Of a stretch of 64,000 bases of DNA, positions 22,401 through 34,002 are shown one piece after another. The stretch is from contig NC_090321.1 in NCBI RefSeq assembly GCF_040869045.1, positions 90,378,603 to 90,442,602 on the forward strand, read 5' to 3'. A model generated the notes under the pieces. The model did no database searches. It was not told the DNA's origin and saw nothing but the letters and a program-made list of their open reading frames with translations. Both the position numbers and the translations under genes were made by a program. Source of the DNA: Eurosta solidaginis (lineage: Eukaryota; Arthropoda; Insecta; Diptera; Tephritidae). Every line of letters begins with the position of its first letter. Position 1 is the first letter of the stretch.

Positions 22401-23150
22401 GCTTATAAAAAATAACCCTGGGCTACGCCATGCCAAGTCCGGGTGTGTGGTATAACCGTGGCTACCGCCACGGTGATGCACAATTTTTTTGGTGGGTACA
22501 AACAACAACCACATGAAAATCGCCAACTTCAACTGCAAATATCTCCGGACAGATATAAATTTTTTCTTTTCCGCCATCGGATTATTGTTCTCGAGATTAA
22601 TACGCGTCTTTTGACACCTCTCGATATTTTTGGTAGCGTATTAGCAGTCGACCCCTCAACTAGACTATTACCATTTTTTATAAGCGCGGCCGAAGGCCGC
22701 CAACGCAGAAAGGTGTTCTGCGCAAAAATACTATGGATCCCACCCCCGGTTTCGGAAGAACCCGCGGGTCTTTTTTCGGTTTTTCGTTAATATCTTTTGA
22801 CAGGGTAACTTCCGCTTTCGGATTCTTGATCTAGACGTGAATACGCGTCTTTTGATACCTCACTCAAAAAAAAAAGTCCTTATTTTAGGGTGGGCCCCTA
22901 AACTGCACAATTACCTTACCCTGGGTCCAACACCGGTTTGGAAAACAAAAGTATATCCGCGCAAAATACGTATGTTCACAATTTTTTTGGTGGGTACTAC
23001 AGCATTACAACAACCACATGAAAATCGCCAACTTTAACTGATAAAGATAAAATTTTTCGTTTCCGTCTTTGGATTATTGTTCTCGAGATTAATACGCGTC
23101 TTTTGATACTTCTCGATATTTTTTTATGCGTATTAGCAGTGTCATGCGGT
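19480..23150. repeat. Mosaic foldback-like array of four repeating modules
   Basis: Four modules recur in both orientations. Module 1 (AGTCTAGTTGAGGGGTCGAC and its continuation to ACGCGT) is plus near 19490, 20070, 21730 and 22170 and minus near 20520, 20710 and 22610. Module 2 (CTCTGTCCGGAGATATTTG to GATTTCCATGTGG) is near 19605, 20430, 20620, 22010 and 22520. Module 3 is the hairpin CCGTGGCGGTAGCCACGG near 20032, 20365, 22094 and 22457. Module 4 is GCGCGGCCGAAGGCCGCC followed by CAACGCAGAAAGGTGTTCTG, near 19717, 19960, 20285, 21405, 22385 and 22685. No transposase ORF was found, and the open frames are by-products of the GC-rich modules. Confidence 0.8.
20862..21273 (+). mobile_element. (CAA)n-tailed SINE-like element, copy S2 (full length, 10-bp TSD)
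   Basis: This 412-bp copy has the same start (CCCCAGCGGGTCAGGG), 3' hairpins and (CAA)n end as S1. ATCCCGGACC at 20852-20861 and 21274-21283 is the target duplication. It inserted into the foldback-like array, so it is younger than that part of the array. Confidence 0.87.
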
Positions 23151-23454
23151 CGTAAAAAATTACCCATATTCTTATGATTTGCTAGCAACCAAAGTTTTCA
23201 GTTTGCTACTTTTTCACGTCAGATAGCATTGGTGGTTTCGCTCTCCAACCAAATACATGCAATATACTCGTTAGTCAGCGCACAATGCTGCATAAAAAAT
23301 CTCATGTGACGGGGCCTTAAGAAACTAAACTGTTCACAATACAAACTATAGTAACAGGTTTCAAGAGGTGCCGACCGTTCATATATGTACGTCGGTAAAT
23401 GTGTCAAAAGACGCGTCTTGTCCTCTGTATCACTAATAAATTTTGCTTCTATTG
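23151..23454. other. No gene recognised
   Basis: Spacer. GTGTCAAAAGACGCGTCTTG near 23400 is a stray piece of the array motif. Confidence 0.5.
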
Positions 23455-23900
23455 TTAGCTCCGTTTCCTAATAGAAAATACAGAAAGACCATAATTCAAT
23501 TACTAGAGGTTTGTTCTCCAATGATGACAAAGCTTTGACACCCCTAAATTTAAAAATCTGGACGGGTTGCTTTTATGAAGTACGGAAAACGGACAATAAT
23601 TCAATCCCTTTCAGGGAAAATTGTAGTAGAAAAGTACCTTTAGTAGTATATTAGTAGTGATAAATGTTGGTTTGGTCATTCTTTCAGAATTTTTTCAAAG
23701 AATGCCATACGTCAGAATTTTATTCAAAAATACACTATCTCAAAATTTGTTTCAAAAACTGCCTATCTGAGCGTAAGTTCTATGCATTTTGACGTAAGAA
23801 GGAGTTAAAGAACAGAATTCTGAGATAAGGCGTTCTTCGACCTAATTTTGATATAGGGCGTTTTTGTGACAAATCCTGAAATGGGAAATTTTTTAAAATC
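23455..23900 (+). repeat. Dispersed repeat C, copy 1
   Basis: The text AATTACTAGAGGTTTGTTCT to GAATTTTATTCAAAAATACA is found inverted at 46810-47232. Blocks such as GTAGAAAAGTACCTTTAGTA and TTTGGTCATTCTTTCAGAAT align with the complement of the other copy. The family is unknown. Confidence 0.6.
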
Positions 23901-24039
23901 ATTTTGAGATAGGACGATTTCAAACTGGTAGCCGCAATGAACTGACAAAAAAAAAATAAAATAAAAAAATGGCTTATTGTCTTATAACTTTATATTCCGG
24001 CCTTGACTTTAACAGAGGAGTTAAGCTTTTGAGCTCCCT

Positions 24040-24365
24040 TGGGCAGTGTTATCGATGCTGATTGTCCTTTGCCGGCTGCAGATCCGGTACGTTCCGGTAA
24101 CAAGCACCATCAAGGCACTAGCCCGACCATCTCGGGAACGATAAAGTATGACCACATGAAACCTTCAAGGCCAAACCGCCCTCCCACCCCCTAGATAGAT
24201 CCAGGCTAAACTTGGGGTCGCCAGAGCCTCGGCTGGAGGAAGTTGACAATTAGGTGGAGAAGCTATATATTACGCTGGCAACCCCTTGAACGAATTTGGT
24301 ACTTTGGTCGCTTCTTACGACAGGCATACCTACCGCTGGTATATTCTAAGCCCCCTAACATCCTG
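24040..24365 (-). mobile_element. (CAA)n SINE-like element, copy S3 (diverged, 3' truncated)
   Basis: Read on the minus strand it runs from TTAGGGGGCTTAGAATATAC through CTGTCGTAAGAAGCGACCAA to CGGATCTGCAGCCGGCAAAG, and stops before the tail. The start differs from S1 and S2 and agrees with S5, pointing to a second subfamily. No TSD was found. Confidence 0.75.
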
Positions 24366-24399
24366 GGGAGTTCAGCCACACTAATAGATCATGGCATAG

Positions 24400-24600
24400 T
24401 TAATAAATTTATCATAAAATTAAAAAAACTGGTTTCTCCTATTTCTGCTACATAAAATTTTGCGAAAGAACACAAAGAAACAACACAGTTAATGGATGTC
24501 AATCGATTTCGGAGCAAAATGGCTGTAATTGCAAAAAATTTGTCAGCCGAGCAAACCTCTTGTGATTGAATCATGGACTATCCCGAAAAGGAAACAAATT
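24400..24600 (+). repeat. Dispersed repeat D, copy 1
   Basis: GCGAAAGAACACAAAGAAAC to GTGATTGAATCATGG is found inverted at 46115-46220. Confidence 0.6.
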
Positions 24601-24659
24601 TAAGTGTCAGTCAGTCAGAATACTGTCAAAAAATCAGCTGTTGCTGCATGAGACAAAAG

Positions 24660-24945
24660 AAAATAAAAACCTGCTTTTGAATTATTTGACCATGATGAAA
24701 TAATAAAGGTGATGTCAACAACATAACCTCACTTTTTCGGCAGCTCTATTTGCCAGTATTTACTTGTACTACAAAAGTACAAAATTTTTCATAAAAATTT
24801 CCTCAAAAAATTAAGTTTTCTGCAAAATTTTGTCTATAATCTTTTGGGGAATACAAAGTCATGTTTATGTGTATGTCTAAAAAATTCTGGTAGCGGCTTA
24901 TATAGTTATAATATTTCTAAACGTATAGTAAAATCTACTCCGATC
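24660..24945 (-). repeat. Dispersed repeat B, copy 2 (inverted)
   Basis: GGTGATGTCAACAACATAAC to ACGTATAGTAAAATCTAC is the reverse complement of 48525-48790. Confidence 0.65.
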
Positions 24946-25800
24946 GTAGTAGAATTCAAAGGCAGTTATGTATGATAGACTACCCTCTAAATTATGCATG
25001 CCGAACTTGTCAAAATAAGGGAAAACGTCAACGGGATGAGAACACTTGAATATTAATTTCATCATGTATTTGTCAATGCGTGAAAAATCCAAAATACACA
25101 TGCGTTTGTACTGGACAGCAAAGAATAACAGGGTTTTGTGGTCACATTGAGTCAGGTGAAATTTCAACTCATGATATAAAAAAAAAACTACTACTTAATT
25201 AATTTGTTTGTAGGGGACACTTACAAAATTCAGTTGTTAAACTTTGGTTTTCTCACATCCCGTATAGAAAAATGTACGCAGTGACTATTTAAGTCGGTGT
25301 ATATACATGGAATTAGCTCCCGTTTGCATATTCCAGGTACAGTTTTTCATATAAATGCGTTTAACATAATATTATGCATCATGACTAGATTGCACGTATT
25401 TTGGAGGAGGACGGTGGATTGAGCGGCACTGGCGCCATCTTAAATGGAAAGGTACCCAACTGCCAACTTTTGTTGCAAGCAAAGCATAAGAAGAAGAATA
25501 TGACAATTGCCTTTGCTTAGGGTGCTTTCACACTTTGCAAGTGAAATTATTTTTACCACTCGATGGTACTTTTCTAACATTTCTCACAGTTAAAAACTGT
25601 AATTTAACAAATGATTACGACACAAATATACGATGTAAACAAGTATTTTTTTGGTATAGTGAAAATGTTTATAACATTGGACAATCGGCATTACGGGATG
25701 CGATTGGTTAAAAACTATCCACATTTTTTACAAAAATCAAAATTGGCTTAGAAACTCTTATAATTGGAAATGCGTATGAAAATGTAATTTTCTTTTTTAT
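24946..25800. other. No gene recognised; left flank of A2
   Basis: ATGCATGCCGAACTTGTCAA near 24997 recurs inverted at 47230-47280. Otherwise the stretch is AT-rich. It ends in TTAT at 25797-25800, the target duplication of A2. Confidence 0.5.
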
Positions 25801-26421
25801 TGTAACGAATTTACTTGCAAATCCTCTTATTTGCAATCTTCTGCTAACGTTCGTATCGCTAAATTGTTGAATAAATAACTCCAATATTGAATAATGGAAA
25901 AATGGGCTTTATTAAAGTACTTCACAATAACACTTATACTTTGCAACTAGCTGGCTTAATAACCAAACTAATAGCTTGAATGAAACTGACTTTCAAAATA
26001 ATACTGCTATGGCTCGCTAGATAGCGTCTTAATCGAAAATGCTTGATTGCTCGAATCAAACTGAATTCCAGTGCCTCTACATTTGCTGCCTTTTATACTC
26101 TCTGATTTCAACGTTCGCATCTTCTAGGCGCTTCCAGAATATACTAGTTGCCATCAGCTCTCAAACTTCTCAGCTGTAACTACAATTGCACGATTTTATA
26201 GCTTCTCTCATTGCATACTTTCAGGAGTATCTGAGATATATGCATGTGTTTGTGCATTGACTCTCCGCTGCTCGTATACGTACATGGTACATATGTGTAC
26301 ACGCAATTATTGTTTCGTTTATGTAGATACATAATGATTGATCTATGGATGTGCATGATATCACTGTTTAGCATCGGCTTAGAGATAGCAACACCCCTTA
26401 GTTTTGCTAATATTCGTAACA
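25801..26421 (-). repeat. 3' LTR of A2
   Basis: 621 bp. On the minus strand it starts TGTTACGAATATTAGC and ends TTCGTTACA. It is homologous to 3055-3668 and 44624-45241. The purine tract lies at 26422-26436. Confidence 0.93.
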
Positions 26422-26432
26422 CTGCCCTCCAC

Positions 26433-26931
26433 CTAAGTCTGATCGTCCCAATCAGACAAATCTCTCGATCTAAACGCTGCTAGCCTTTCCAAATGGACCA
26501 CTTTCATTTTGGTTCGTGGTTTACCGATGGTTTGTATGCGGTACACTACATCGTTGATCCGTTTTACAACTTTGTATGGGCCTTCCCAATTACACTGCAA
26601 TTTCGGGGACAAACATTTTTTACGTTGTGGGTTGTATAACAGCACCAAATCTCCTTCCTGAAAACCTTCCGAATTAATTGCTTTATCGTATCTGGCTTTC
26701 ATCTTGTCACTCATAATCTTTGTTCGTTGCCTTATCAGATCATGTATTTCTCTTTGCCAAAAATTACTTTTACAGGGGTTTGGCCCGTTGTCTCATGCAC
26801 TGCTGATCGGTAAGCCATCAATAATAATGGTATGCGGGTATCCCACTCTTTATGGTACTTGTCTACTCCTTTCCTTAAGTGCTCCTCCAATGTTCTATTG
26901 AATCGTTCTACCATACCATCGGATTGAGGAT
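26433..26931 (-). pseudogene. pol: A2 integrase, 3' portion
   Basis: The minus-strand text resumes after the nested element with PQSDGMVERFNRTLEEHLRKG (catalytic Glu present) and ETTGQTPVKVIFG. It then lacks the segment present in A1 from NDLRLPADL to EELR (over 100 bp) and continues with MSDKMKARYDKAINSEGFQ and the GPY-like QCNWEGPYKVVKR. The deletion breaks the frame. The 5' half of this gene is at 40690-41256. Confidence 0.88.
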
Positions 26932-29900
26932 TGTTGTATGACTGACTGTTGGGGTAAGGCGGATGTGGCATTTGGCATGCTGGCAAGCCCCTGCTAGCTC
27001 GTCGTGCGGGGTGAGTTTTTGCTCACTCGCCTTACCTACAGTTATACAAACAAGAGAGAGGTTCATGCCTGAAATCTATGAAAAGGAAAGGAAAGCTGGA
27101 AGAAAAGGTCTGTCCGTGTCAGGTGGAGTCATCCCTCCCACTCTGCGTAAAACCTTGACGCAGCCTTGGACGTCGCTGTGACTCCTAAATTTAGCAACGT
27201 CCCCTTAGCCTGACATTTGTCTGTTGTCCGTTATCGTCCCATGTTCCTATCCGGTTCTGTCTGTCCTAGTCGCCCCACATTCACCCCCCCCCCCCCCCCC
27301 CCCCCTCTAATGTACCAGTGCAAATACCCACACCAATCTGTTGCTTAACTAGCCGGACATGGCTTTAATCTCTCACCCCATAAAAAAAACCAAAAAGATA
27401 AGTAAACAAGGTGAGGAGGGTTTCGTTATAAAACTTCTCAAGCTTAATTTATTTTCGACAATAATATTATATAAAAAAAATGAAAAAGAAAAAAACGTGA
27501 TGAAGGGGGAATAAAAAAAATCAAGGTCTAATCTAACTTAAACACCTAAACTTAAATATACGAATTCAAAAAGGTAATCTACCTTCAGGTAGGTATAACT
27601 TCAACAAATCTTACCGCTCTAAAGTTTGATAAAATCTCTTAAATAACTAAACTAATAGGAACCCAAATAAAGCAATGATATCAAAAATTCAACAAAAGGA
27701 ATTCAATGAAATCAAAAAATAATTAAAGTGGACTACCAAATTTTGATGCAAAATAAAAATAAAAAAACAATGGGGAATAAATGAAGGAAAGAAAACTAGA
27801 ACGACAAATAAAAAAAATGTGCAAAGATGAAAAAAGGACTAAAGCGCAATGCAATATAAAATCAATTTATAAACTAAAATGCAAAAGTAAAATTTACTCG
27901 ATTAAAAATAATAAAAAAAGCAAAAAAATTTATGACAAGTTATAAAACCGTGGTATATCGGACGACCCTCGTGCGCCGATAGCTTCTCTACCGCACTCAG
28001 CTTCCAATACTTTCAATGTTATATACGTAGGCAAGCAATTTTTGTTTTGGTAAATATACCTTATCATCTAGTACTCACCGATCTTTCCTGTGACAGAGGC
28101 GCCTGCGTCGTGGAGAGAGGGTTGCTGAAAACAAAAAAAACAACGCGCATACATATGCACATCTAAATGCTGGAAGTTGTTCCAGTGCCCACTAGAAGGT
28201 GGGAGAGCTAACCAAAACTTGGTTGGAAGTTATTCGGCTATTTAAGTCGGTTGCCGTCCGAATCAAAGGAAAATAATGTGCCCTAAATTATAAGAAAAAA
28301 TGACTGTCTTGCGGCAACAAAAAAATAAAGAAATCAATGGGGCCAATAAAGTGAAGACTAATAATTTAAGTTCACCAAAAAGAAATGGAAATAAAAACAA
28401 GAAAAACGCGAAATAAGAAGATGAAGCTAAAAGTGTTTAACCTTTTGCTGGTGAAGAAAACGAAGCGTGATGCAACGGAAAGGGGGGAGGTGATCAAGGG
28501 AAAAGATGAAATGTAAAGGGAGGTGGAAAGGGGAATACAAAAGGCTAGACAGGAAAACGGCTAAAATAAAATCGAAACAAAAAAAATTTCCATTAAGTAA
28601 AAAGAAAGGGAATCGGGTGCGAAATAAAGAGACAAAAAAAACTTACTTTGAGGTAAGATAACAAGAAGTGTTTACAAAAAAAATTGTCTTTCCCAATTTT
28701 CGCAAAAACAAATCTATTGAATAAAAAAAATTTAGTTAAATCAAACTGAAGAAAACACAAAAATAACTATGGTGAAAAAATCCGAATAAAAAGCAAAAGC
28801 ACGAAAATCGAGTTTGGGAAGATTATAGAAATAAAAAGGAGCTAAGCACAAAAAAAGCAAAAAAAAAAAATAATTGGAAAAATATGAGGGATTGAAAATA
28901 ACTAAGGAAAAGGAGAAACTAAGTTAATGAAAAGGGCGATGACTTAGTCTAAAATTAATGTTAGGGCAGATCGAAATTTAAAACGAGTAAGAAAATAACT
29001 AACTTATGAACTAAGAAAATTCAAGAGTACTACGAAGAAACAAAAAAACTCGGATTATTGAGATGCAAACAAAAAAGGGCAAAGAAAATTTAACTATCGA
29101 AGCAAGGAAAAACAAATGGCTAAAATTATTTAATTCAAATGAAAGGTAAAGATTGTAAGCAGCAGCGATGACTCCTTTCTTCTATATCTTCTCGTTCTTC
29201 TGGGCTAGTTCTGGTGACTATTTAGGTATGATGATATGTGATGGTTGCTGTGGCAGGAGCGTTCAGAGGCACTCTGGCTGACTTTGTACGTGGAGCCTAG
29301 CACCGAAGATTATGCTCCCCCTTTACTCCTCGTTGGTTTGCTACCCCAAAATATTTGAGTATATGCAGTGTGCAAATTTATGTAGTGGCGTTTTTGAGGC
29401 CTTTGCGGTATGTCTGGCGGTTTCCTAGAAAGCTGCAATTCTGTGTACTGTACTCTGGTTCCTTCGGCGACTGGTATTCCTTACGGACCGTTTCTTTTCA
29501 ACGCTTTCTACATAAACGGGTAAAGGTGTCCGCACTCCTTTGCTCAACTTTTGATTTTGTGTATTTAGGACTGTATTGGTGCCTGGTATGGCAAGGTCCT
29601 TTAATTTTAATACTACTCCGCCTTGTTTTAGCGTTTGTGGCTCATGATGGTGGCGACTTCAAATTTTTACGCAGCAATCTGAGGCTGTTGTCAAGCAGGG
29701 TATGGGATCCCGGTTCTTCCTTGGGATTCCGCTAAATTACCCGTTAGCACGGTTTTATGAAGAAAAATCGCGAACCTTTTTTTTTCGCAAAAAAAAATAT
29801 ATATAATTAAAACTTGCTTCCGCACTCACTTAAGTCAACTTTTCTTTTTTTGAGACATTCTCTGCAATCGTTTGGCGGTCGTACCCCATAAATCGAAAGC

Positions 29901-30151
29901 CTTTCTTTCTCACCACTTTCACTCAAGAACGAAAGACACCAATACATATAATCCTATTTTGGCGGGACATAAACTTTCACGAACTAACTTCACGCATACT
30001 AACAGATACATGTTCGAACATCTATCCAAGTGTTTGCTTTCTACCAGTTACTAACACATGTAAACGTAGCTATGCTGGTATACGCACACAGATACATACG
30101 TAAATGTTTGAACATCCTTACCATCGCATTAACCCACAGACTGCCGCTACA
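26932..30151 (-). repeat. 3' LTR of element O (3.2 kb)
   Basis: In plus orientation it begins TGTTGTATGACTGACTG and ends CTGCCGCTACA. It contains a run of about 24 C at 27283-27306 and long AT-rich tracts. A near copy is at 37446-40689, differing by small indels and substitutions, e.g. near 28235 versus 38735. I found no clear polypurine tract at the inner edge (30152-30175), which is unusual. Confidence 0.93.
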
Positions 30152-30734
30152 GGCTCGCAACCGCCGATGTTGCATGCAACATGGAGCATGGGCGTAAAAA
30201 AAAATTCAATACGCAGTCTGTCCTAAAGCTACCTTCAAACGCCTAACGTGTGGCCTCGACCCACGACCTAAAGCCGGGCTATTGCCTATTCTTCCGATTA
30301 TGTAGGGTTTATGTTAACTCGTATAAGGGCAGCACGCGGAATAAAAAAAGTGTTTCTACTACTAACCTAATATCACAGATATCTACTTATATTAATGACT
30401 AGAATGGCATGCGGGTTAAATCTAAAGTTATATCACTGGTAAGTATTTAAGCCTATATCACAGATATCTATCTACCTAAATCTATGTCACAGGTTTTAGT
30501 ATGTTAGTAATAAAATATCACAGAATCTATAAAAATAATAATAAAAAATAAAAAAAATAAATAAATAATAAAAAACAATAAATAAATGAATAAATAAGGT
30601 CAACTATAAACATGGTCAAAGAAATAAATAATTGCATAAATAATTACTCTAATGGTCAAGCTAAAACTAAAGCTAGAAACGTTGCACACATCTACATTTA
30701 ACATAGGTCACCAAGACTAAGATTCAACATATGA
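30152..30734. other. Element O, untranslated region between integrase and 3' LTR
   Basis: ATATCACAGATATCTA-like units repeat at about 30372, 30452 and 30515. 30530-30600 is an (AAT/AAAT)-rich microsatellite. No ORF is supportable. Confidence 0.6.
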
Positions 30735-31805
30735 TTAAGCAACAAAAATATCCTTAGCGTGGTATACGCCGACTTTCTTGCCACTGGTATCGCCGAGTTC
30801 ATACATCGAGTTGCCGATTGCTTTAAGAACGACACACTTTACTTGCTTTGGAGAAAGCTTAGCATTATAGTTGTTTATTTGTGAACTCTGTTTGAAATTT
30901 CGGCGATATACCACTTGTCCAATTTGGAATTTCACATCTTTGGATCTGGTGTTGTAAACCTTTTGGCTTCGCTCATGTGCTAACTTCAGCTCCTTCATTA
31001 TCGAGTCCCTAATTCCTTGCAACCTATCTGCTCGCGCCTCTATCTGTAGATCAGTATCTTTCACGGTGCCTAATTTGCGGCATACTTCATAAGACGTGCC
31101 ATGTTGCATCATCGGTAAGCCAAAAGTGGCATAATATGGCGAGCAGTTTATTGATGTGTGTATCGCGCTACGAAGGGCAAAGGCCGCATCACTGATGCAC
31201 CTATCCCAACTCTTTTGATTCTCTTTAATGAAGGATCTTACTATCTGTAGTACTGAGCGATTCACCCTCTCCGCTGCATTCCCTTGTGGAGAGTAGAATG
31301 CAGTCCGGATATGTCTTGTGCCATACTTTTCTAAAAATTTTGCAAAAACATCGGATACAAACTGTTTGCCATTATCTGAGTGGATGTATTCTGGGACTCC
31401 AAAGATGTGAAAAACCTCTTTCTCTAAAAACTTAATAACATCTACAGACGTGGCTTTACGAATAGGTTTCAAAAAGACAAACTTGGAAAAATGGTCAAGA
31501 CAAACAAACACATACACATTACCATCACTCGTACGTGGATAAGGGCCCATAAAGTCTATAAACAATCGTTGGAAAGGTCTCTCAGTTATGTGTCGCTTTC
31601 CCATGAGTGGTTTGTGAAAAGAGTTTTGGGTTTTATTTCCCTTACAGACTTCGCATTCCCTGACATAATTTTGAACCTCTGTTACCATACCAGGCCAGTA
31701 GTATTTTTCGCGTATTCGGGCTAACGTTTTATGGATGCCTCCGTGCCCAGCAGAAGGTGAGCCGTGGGAGGCTTCCACCAATCCTGCACGCAATTCCGAC
31801 GGCAC
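30735..31805 (-). CDS. pol: Element O integrase
   Basis: 356 codons are open. The zinc finger has SAGHGGIHKTLARIREKYYWPG then CEVCKGNK. The catalytic core has Asp in LFIDFMGPY, Asp in IHSDNGKQF and Glu in NAAERVNRS, so the DDE triad is complete. The C-terminal domain includes YNTRSKDVKFQIGQVVYRR and reaches YHAKDIFVA before the stop. The upstream RT/RNase H frame ends 85 bp inside this ORF and reads out of phase, so a frame break near 31810-31830 separates them. The ATG at 31805 is therefore not a natural start. Confidence 0.9.
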   Translation of the reverse strand: MPSELRAGLVEASHGSPSAGHGGIHKTLARIREKYYWPGMVTEVQNYVRECEVCKGNKTQNSFHKPLMGKRHITERPFQRLFIDFMGPYPRTSDGNVYVFVCLDHFSKFVFLKPIRKATSVDVIKFLEKEVFHIFGVPEYIHSDNGKQFVSDVFAKFLEKYGTRHIRTAFYSPQGNAAERVNRSVLQIVRSFIKENQKSWDRCISDAAFALRSAIHTSINCSPYYATFGLPMMQHGTSYEVCRKLGTVKDTDLQIEARADRLQGIRDSIMKELKLAHERSQKVYNTRSKDVKFQIGQVVYRRNFKQSSQINNYNAKLSPKQVKCVVLKAIGNSMYELGDTSGKKVGVYHAKDIFVA

Positions 31806-32797
31806 CCAGAGTTTCCAGGCTTGGTCCTGCTGAAGATCGTCCCCCGGTTAAACTGCGTCCGTCTATAGACATACCCGTCTGATACGCACAACTCTGGTAG
31901 TATATCTTGATTCTTTGTCACAGTTTTCTTAAGTTCGTCATACTCTTCCGTTTTAAAGTATGGTGAGTCCAAGTCGATGTCCATTAGTCTGTCAGATAGC
32001 TTAATTTCGTCCATGTGTGCTCGCGACAGTGTATCTGGAACGACGTTAAGTGCTCCTTTCCTATGCTCTATTTCAAAATCGTATGCCTGCAATTTCAAAC
32101 TCCATCGGGCGAGTCTCCCAGAAAGATCTTTCTGGTTCATCAACCATTTGAGACTCGCGTGATCGGTGATGATTGTGAACGGCAACCCTTCGACGTACGG
32201 CCTAAATCTCTTCACGCTTATCACTGCCGCGTAGCACTCCAGCTCGGTTATGCTGTAGTTTCGCTGTGCTTTATTTAGTCTGGCGGAAACGTAAGCTATC
32301 GGTCGTTCGTTGTTCTCGTCGTCCAACTGGAAGAGTACCCCGCCCATACCGTCTGCCGAAGCATCGCACTGGATATAAAATCGTCTGTCAAAGTCAGGGT
32401 GTACCAGTACGGGAGCCGAAATTAGGCTTTGTTTTAGTTGCTCAAACGAATCTCTAGCCTCATCAGTCATCGTAAACCTTTTTATTTTGTCTTTAGTGAG
32501 ACAGTCGTGCAGCGGAGCTGCAATGGTTGCGTAGTCTTGAATAAAACGACGGTACCAGCCTGACATCCCTAGAAACCGTCGGAGCTGCTTTGGTGTTTTC
32601 GGCTCGGGGAAATCCCTCACAGCAGCAACTTTGTTCGCATCGGTACGGATGCATCCATCGCCCACTACATAACCTAAGTACCTAACTTCTTTAAAACAAA
32701 ATTTACTCTTTTCCACGTTAATGGTAAGGTTAGCCTCACGTAAACATCTAGCGACCTTTCCAAAAACCATAAATGAGACGAAAAATCTACGGAACAT
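31721..32797 (-). pseudogene. pol: Element O RT end and RNase H
   Basis: After a frame change the RT connection continues with CLREANLTINVEKSKFCF and VRYLGYVVGDG. RNase H shows FYIQCDASADGMGGVLFQ, RNYSITELECYAAV and FTIITDHASLKWLM, so its catalytic acids are present. The linker towards integrase follows. Two single-base-type frame changes (near 32770 and 31820) bound the segment, and no stop lies within it. Confidence 0.88.
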
Positions 32798-33285
32798 ACC
32801 AACAAATCATCTAAATACACAAACACGGAATCACGTAAAGAAGCGGGTATAACCTTGTCCATAAGTCTACACATTCTTTGCGCTGCGTTACACAGTCCAA
32901 ACGGCATGACTGTGTATTGGTATAGGGGACGCCCTGGCACTGTAAATGCTGTCTTTTCCCTAGATTTCTTTTCGAGCGGGATCTGCCAAAAGGCATCTTT
33001 CAAATCAATGGCCGAAATGAACCTAGTGTTCTGCAGTCGGCTAATGATCCCGTCGATATTTGGCAGTGGATATGCATCTTTGATGGTGCGTTCATTAATT
33101 TTTCGTGCGTCGAGGCACAGACGCTTCTTTTCTCCCTTTATCACCAGCGACACAGGGGAGCTCCAGCTACTATTGCTCTCCTCTATCACGCCTAAACCAA
33201 GCATCCTATCGAGCTCTTCAAAAACTAGCTTTTGGATCGCTGGTGATATAGGGGTAATGCCTTTGCTTGACTGAGAGGTTTTCAT
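32674..33285 (-). pseudogene. pol: Element O RT core
   Basis: RT is read as ISPAIQKLVFEELDRM, RLCLDARKINERT, FISAIDLKDAFWQIPL (motif A Asp present), [12 protein letters not shown] and VYLDDLLV (motif C). Both catalytic motifs are intact. The frame is lost soon after YLDD near 32775 and is regained in the next ORF. At its 5' end it overlaps the protease ORF out of phase, with a one-base slip near 33255 (text KQRHYP in one frame, ISPAIQK in the other). Confidence 0.88.
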
Positions 33286-33844
33286 TTGTGACTTCTATCA
33301 CGTGTTCCTCCACATTCGTTTTCCCTAAACCTAGGACCGCAAATGAGGGAAACTGCGCCTTGGCCTTCTCCAACGCCACACTTTGCTCTCTTGTCAGAAC
33401 ATGCTGTACCGCTTCAAATGATAAGTCGCCCTCGGCGGGTACAAGTTCTGCAACGCCAGTGTGAGTTGGATGCGATAGAACCCCACGACTAACAACCTGC
33501 AGATCGAAAGCCTGCCAAAAGTCTACCCCTAAATACACCTCTTGCTGGAGGCCTGGCACGATGAGAAACTCTAGGTCCTTATATATTCCATCCCAGAAGA
33601 CAGACAGAGTAATAGCACCAACCACTGGCGTTGGGATGATGCTATCCTCCCTGCCTTCTATCAGCTTCTCATAATTTTTACCTAGACAACTCGCGCCAGC
33701 ACCTGAATCCAGCAAGGCTACGACATCCCTATCCCCGATCTTTGTCTGCGCAAAGAAACGGTTGTCGCCTTTCATGGTGACAATTGTCGCTACTATTTTA
33801 TTAATAAGTCTTCTCATATTTTTTTTCTTTGATCGCATCTTCAT
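33218..33844 (-). pseudogene. pol: Element O protease and linker
   Basis: The active site reads ALLDSGAGASCLG, and the second conserved block is VYLGVDFWQAF. The linker to RT contains VEEHVIEVTNENLSVKQRHYP, the pre-RT 'H-x-I-x-T...KQRxYP' block. The catalytic Asp is intact. The ORF ends at a frame slip at the RT boundary. The gag end and protease start do not share a frame, and a short Cys-rich stretch lies between them. Confidence 0.85.
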
Positions 33845-34002
33845 TATCTTTTTAAAATTTTTATTTCTTTTCTTAGCAAGAAACTCTTCGCAAAAAATTC
33901 TTTGCCTAGCTGCTTCGTACTCCAGCTTCCTTTGATGTAGACTTTTTGGCTCGGCTTTCCCTACACATAACTTGACTCTACACGCATTGTCGTCCGCCCT
34001 TT

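Noticed and set aside
19600..22800. Open frames of 60-115 codons in the mosaic array
   Set aside because: They shift with module orientation and read the same GC-rich repeats on both strands, so they are by-products of the repeats.
19480..23150. CRISPR-like array
   Set aside because: Repeats are long, irregularly spaced and in both orientations; there are no uniform spacers; the DNA is eukaryotic.
29355..29735. 126-codon ORF as a host gene
   Set aside because: It lies inside a giant LTR, is antisense to the element's genes, and its near copy at 39894-40274 is explained by LTR identity. Kept only as a finding.
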